Shown here: piece by piece, positions 63,925-64,000 of the stretch
Numbering within the stretch: position 1 is the first letter of the stretch
How the letters are laid out: every line of letters starts with the position of its first letter
Origin: Deltaproteobacteria bacterium YD0425bin51
Lineage (GTDB): Bacteria; Desulfobacterota; Desulfobacteria; Desulfobacterales; YD0425bin51
NCBI GenBank assembly: GCA_002753225.1
Contig: PDZS01000001.1
Span: 282,381 to 346,380 of the forward strand
Length of the DNA: 64,000 nucleotides
Direction: 5' to 3'
Made by a program: the position numbers and the translations under genes
The notes under the pieces: model-generated
Databases searched by the model: none
Told to the model about the DNA's origin: nothing
The model's input: the letters and a program-made list of their open reading frames with translations, nothing else

Positions 63925-64000
63925 AACGTTGTTGAATATTGTACTAAAAAACTATGTAAAAACAGGGCAATTGCATCAAAAAAATAATAAGATAGTATTT

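Noticed and set aside
1..64000. tRNA, rRNA, CRISPR arrays, insertion sequences, prophage genes, SAM or other riboswitches
   Set aside because: None found by reading; no transposase or integrase frames, no repeated spacers, and the gaps before metK and the metV/metF genes are too short for a riboswitch.

Overview
The window looks like a chromosome segment of a low-GC (roughly 30%) anaerobic Desulfobacterota bacterium, most likely a sulfate reducer of the Desulfobacterales. Reasons: a small four-haem cytochrome c next to a TmcC-like membrane cytochrome b, an HdrC-like iron-sulfur protein and the methylene-tetrahydrofolate reductase pair MetV/MetF; a b558-type succinate dehydrogenase/fumarate reductase; a Gram-negative Tol-Pal system; and many PAS, response-regulator and c-di-GMP proteins. 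I see no rRNA, tRNA, CRISPR array, transposase or prophage, and no gene-free stretch above 300 bases. The species is inference.

Layout. 1-3256 (+): the end of a peptide ABC transporter (DppD partial, DppF), an O-methyltransferase and a receiver-PP2C phosphatase. 3282-13307 (-): a tightly packed run sdhC-A-B, a degenerate receiver/HD-GYP protein, motA-motB, an RND/MMPL transporter with a C-terminal cyclic-nucleotide-binding domain, and a double-PAS protein. 13434-22952 (+): tolQ-tolR-tolA-tolB-pal-cpoB, ruvC-ruvA-ruvB, a SAM hydrolase, and a membrane protein beside a bactofilin that share one C-terminal domain. 22941-28438: a CYTH protein, two sensor kinases and an exported alpha/beta hydrolase. 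28518-31674: the cytochrome c / metV / cytochrome b / HdrC-like / metF cluster. 31766-33826: rplM-rpsI and a LysM lytic transglycosylase.

33849-63924 is largely phosphate-related. It has a phoBR pair (+), a GGDEF-EAL protein, pstSCAB-phoU-arsC (-), a second phoBR pair (-) about 78% identical to the first over the part I counted, and an upstream hybrid kinase. Next comes a long minus-strand run with three small heavy-metal-associated (HMA-like) domains, a DUF5132-like membrane protein, a Ca2+-ATPase-like P-type pump, a divergent MetK paralogue, a PHP-glycosyltransferase and an MgtE-N/CorA fusion. Beyond a DUF4143 ATPase of higher GC, a divergent promoter region drives an EAL-CBS-GGDEF protein on one side and an arsC-like / PHP / amphi-Trp / PhoU-phosphotransferase operon on the other.

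Five regulatory sites in this part share one architecture: direct repeats of (C/T)TAAC(A/C)(A/T) every 11 bases in the direction of transcription. In four of them the last repeat lies 8 bases before a -10-like hexamer. This is the geometry of a Pho box. It links the two cation/HMA and PhoU-kinase clusters, which have no obvious textbook role in phosphate uptake, to the phosphate regulon. The combination (Ca2+-type pump, Mg-transporter fusion, HMA/DUF5132 proteins, PhoU-kinase) is the best candidate here for an undescribed system, perhaps phosphate/cation co-storage or compartment homeostasis. The second candidate is the TmcC-like membrane module attached to MetFV.
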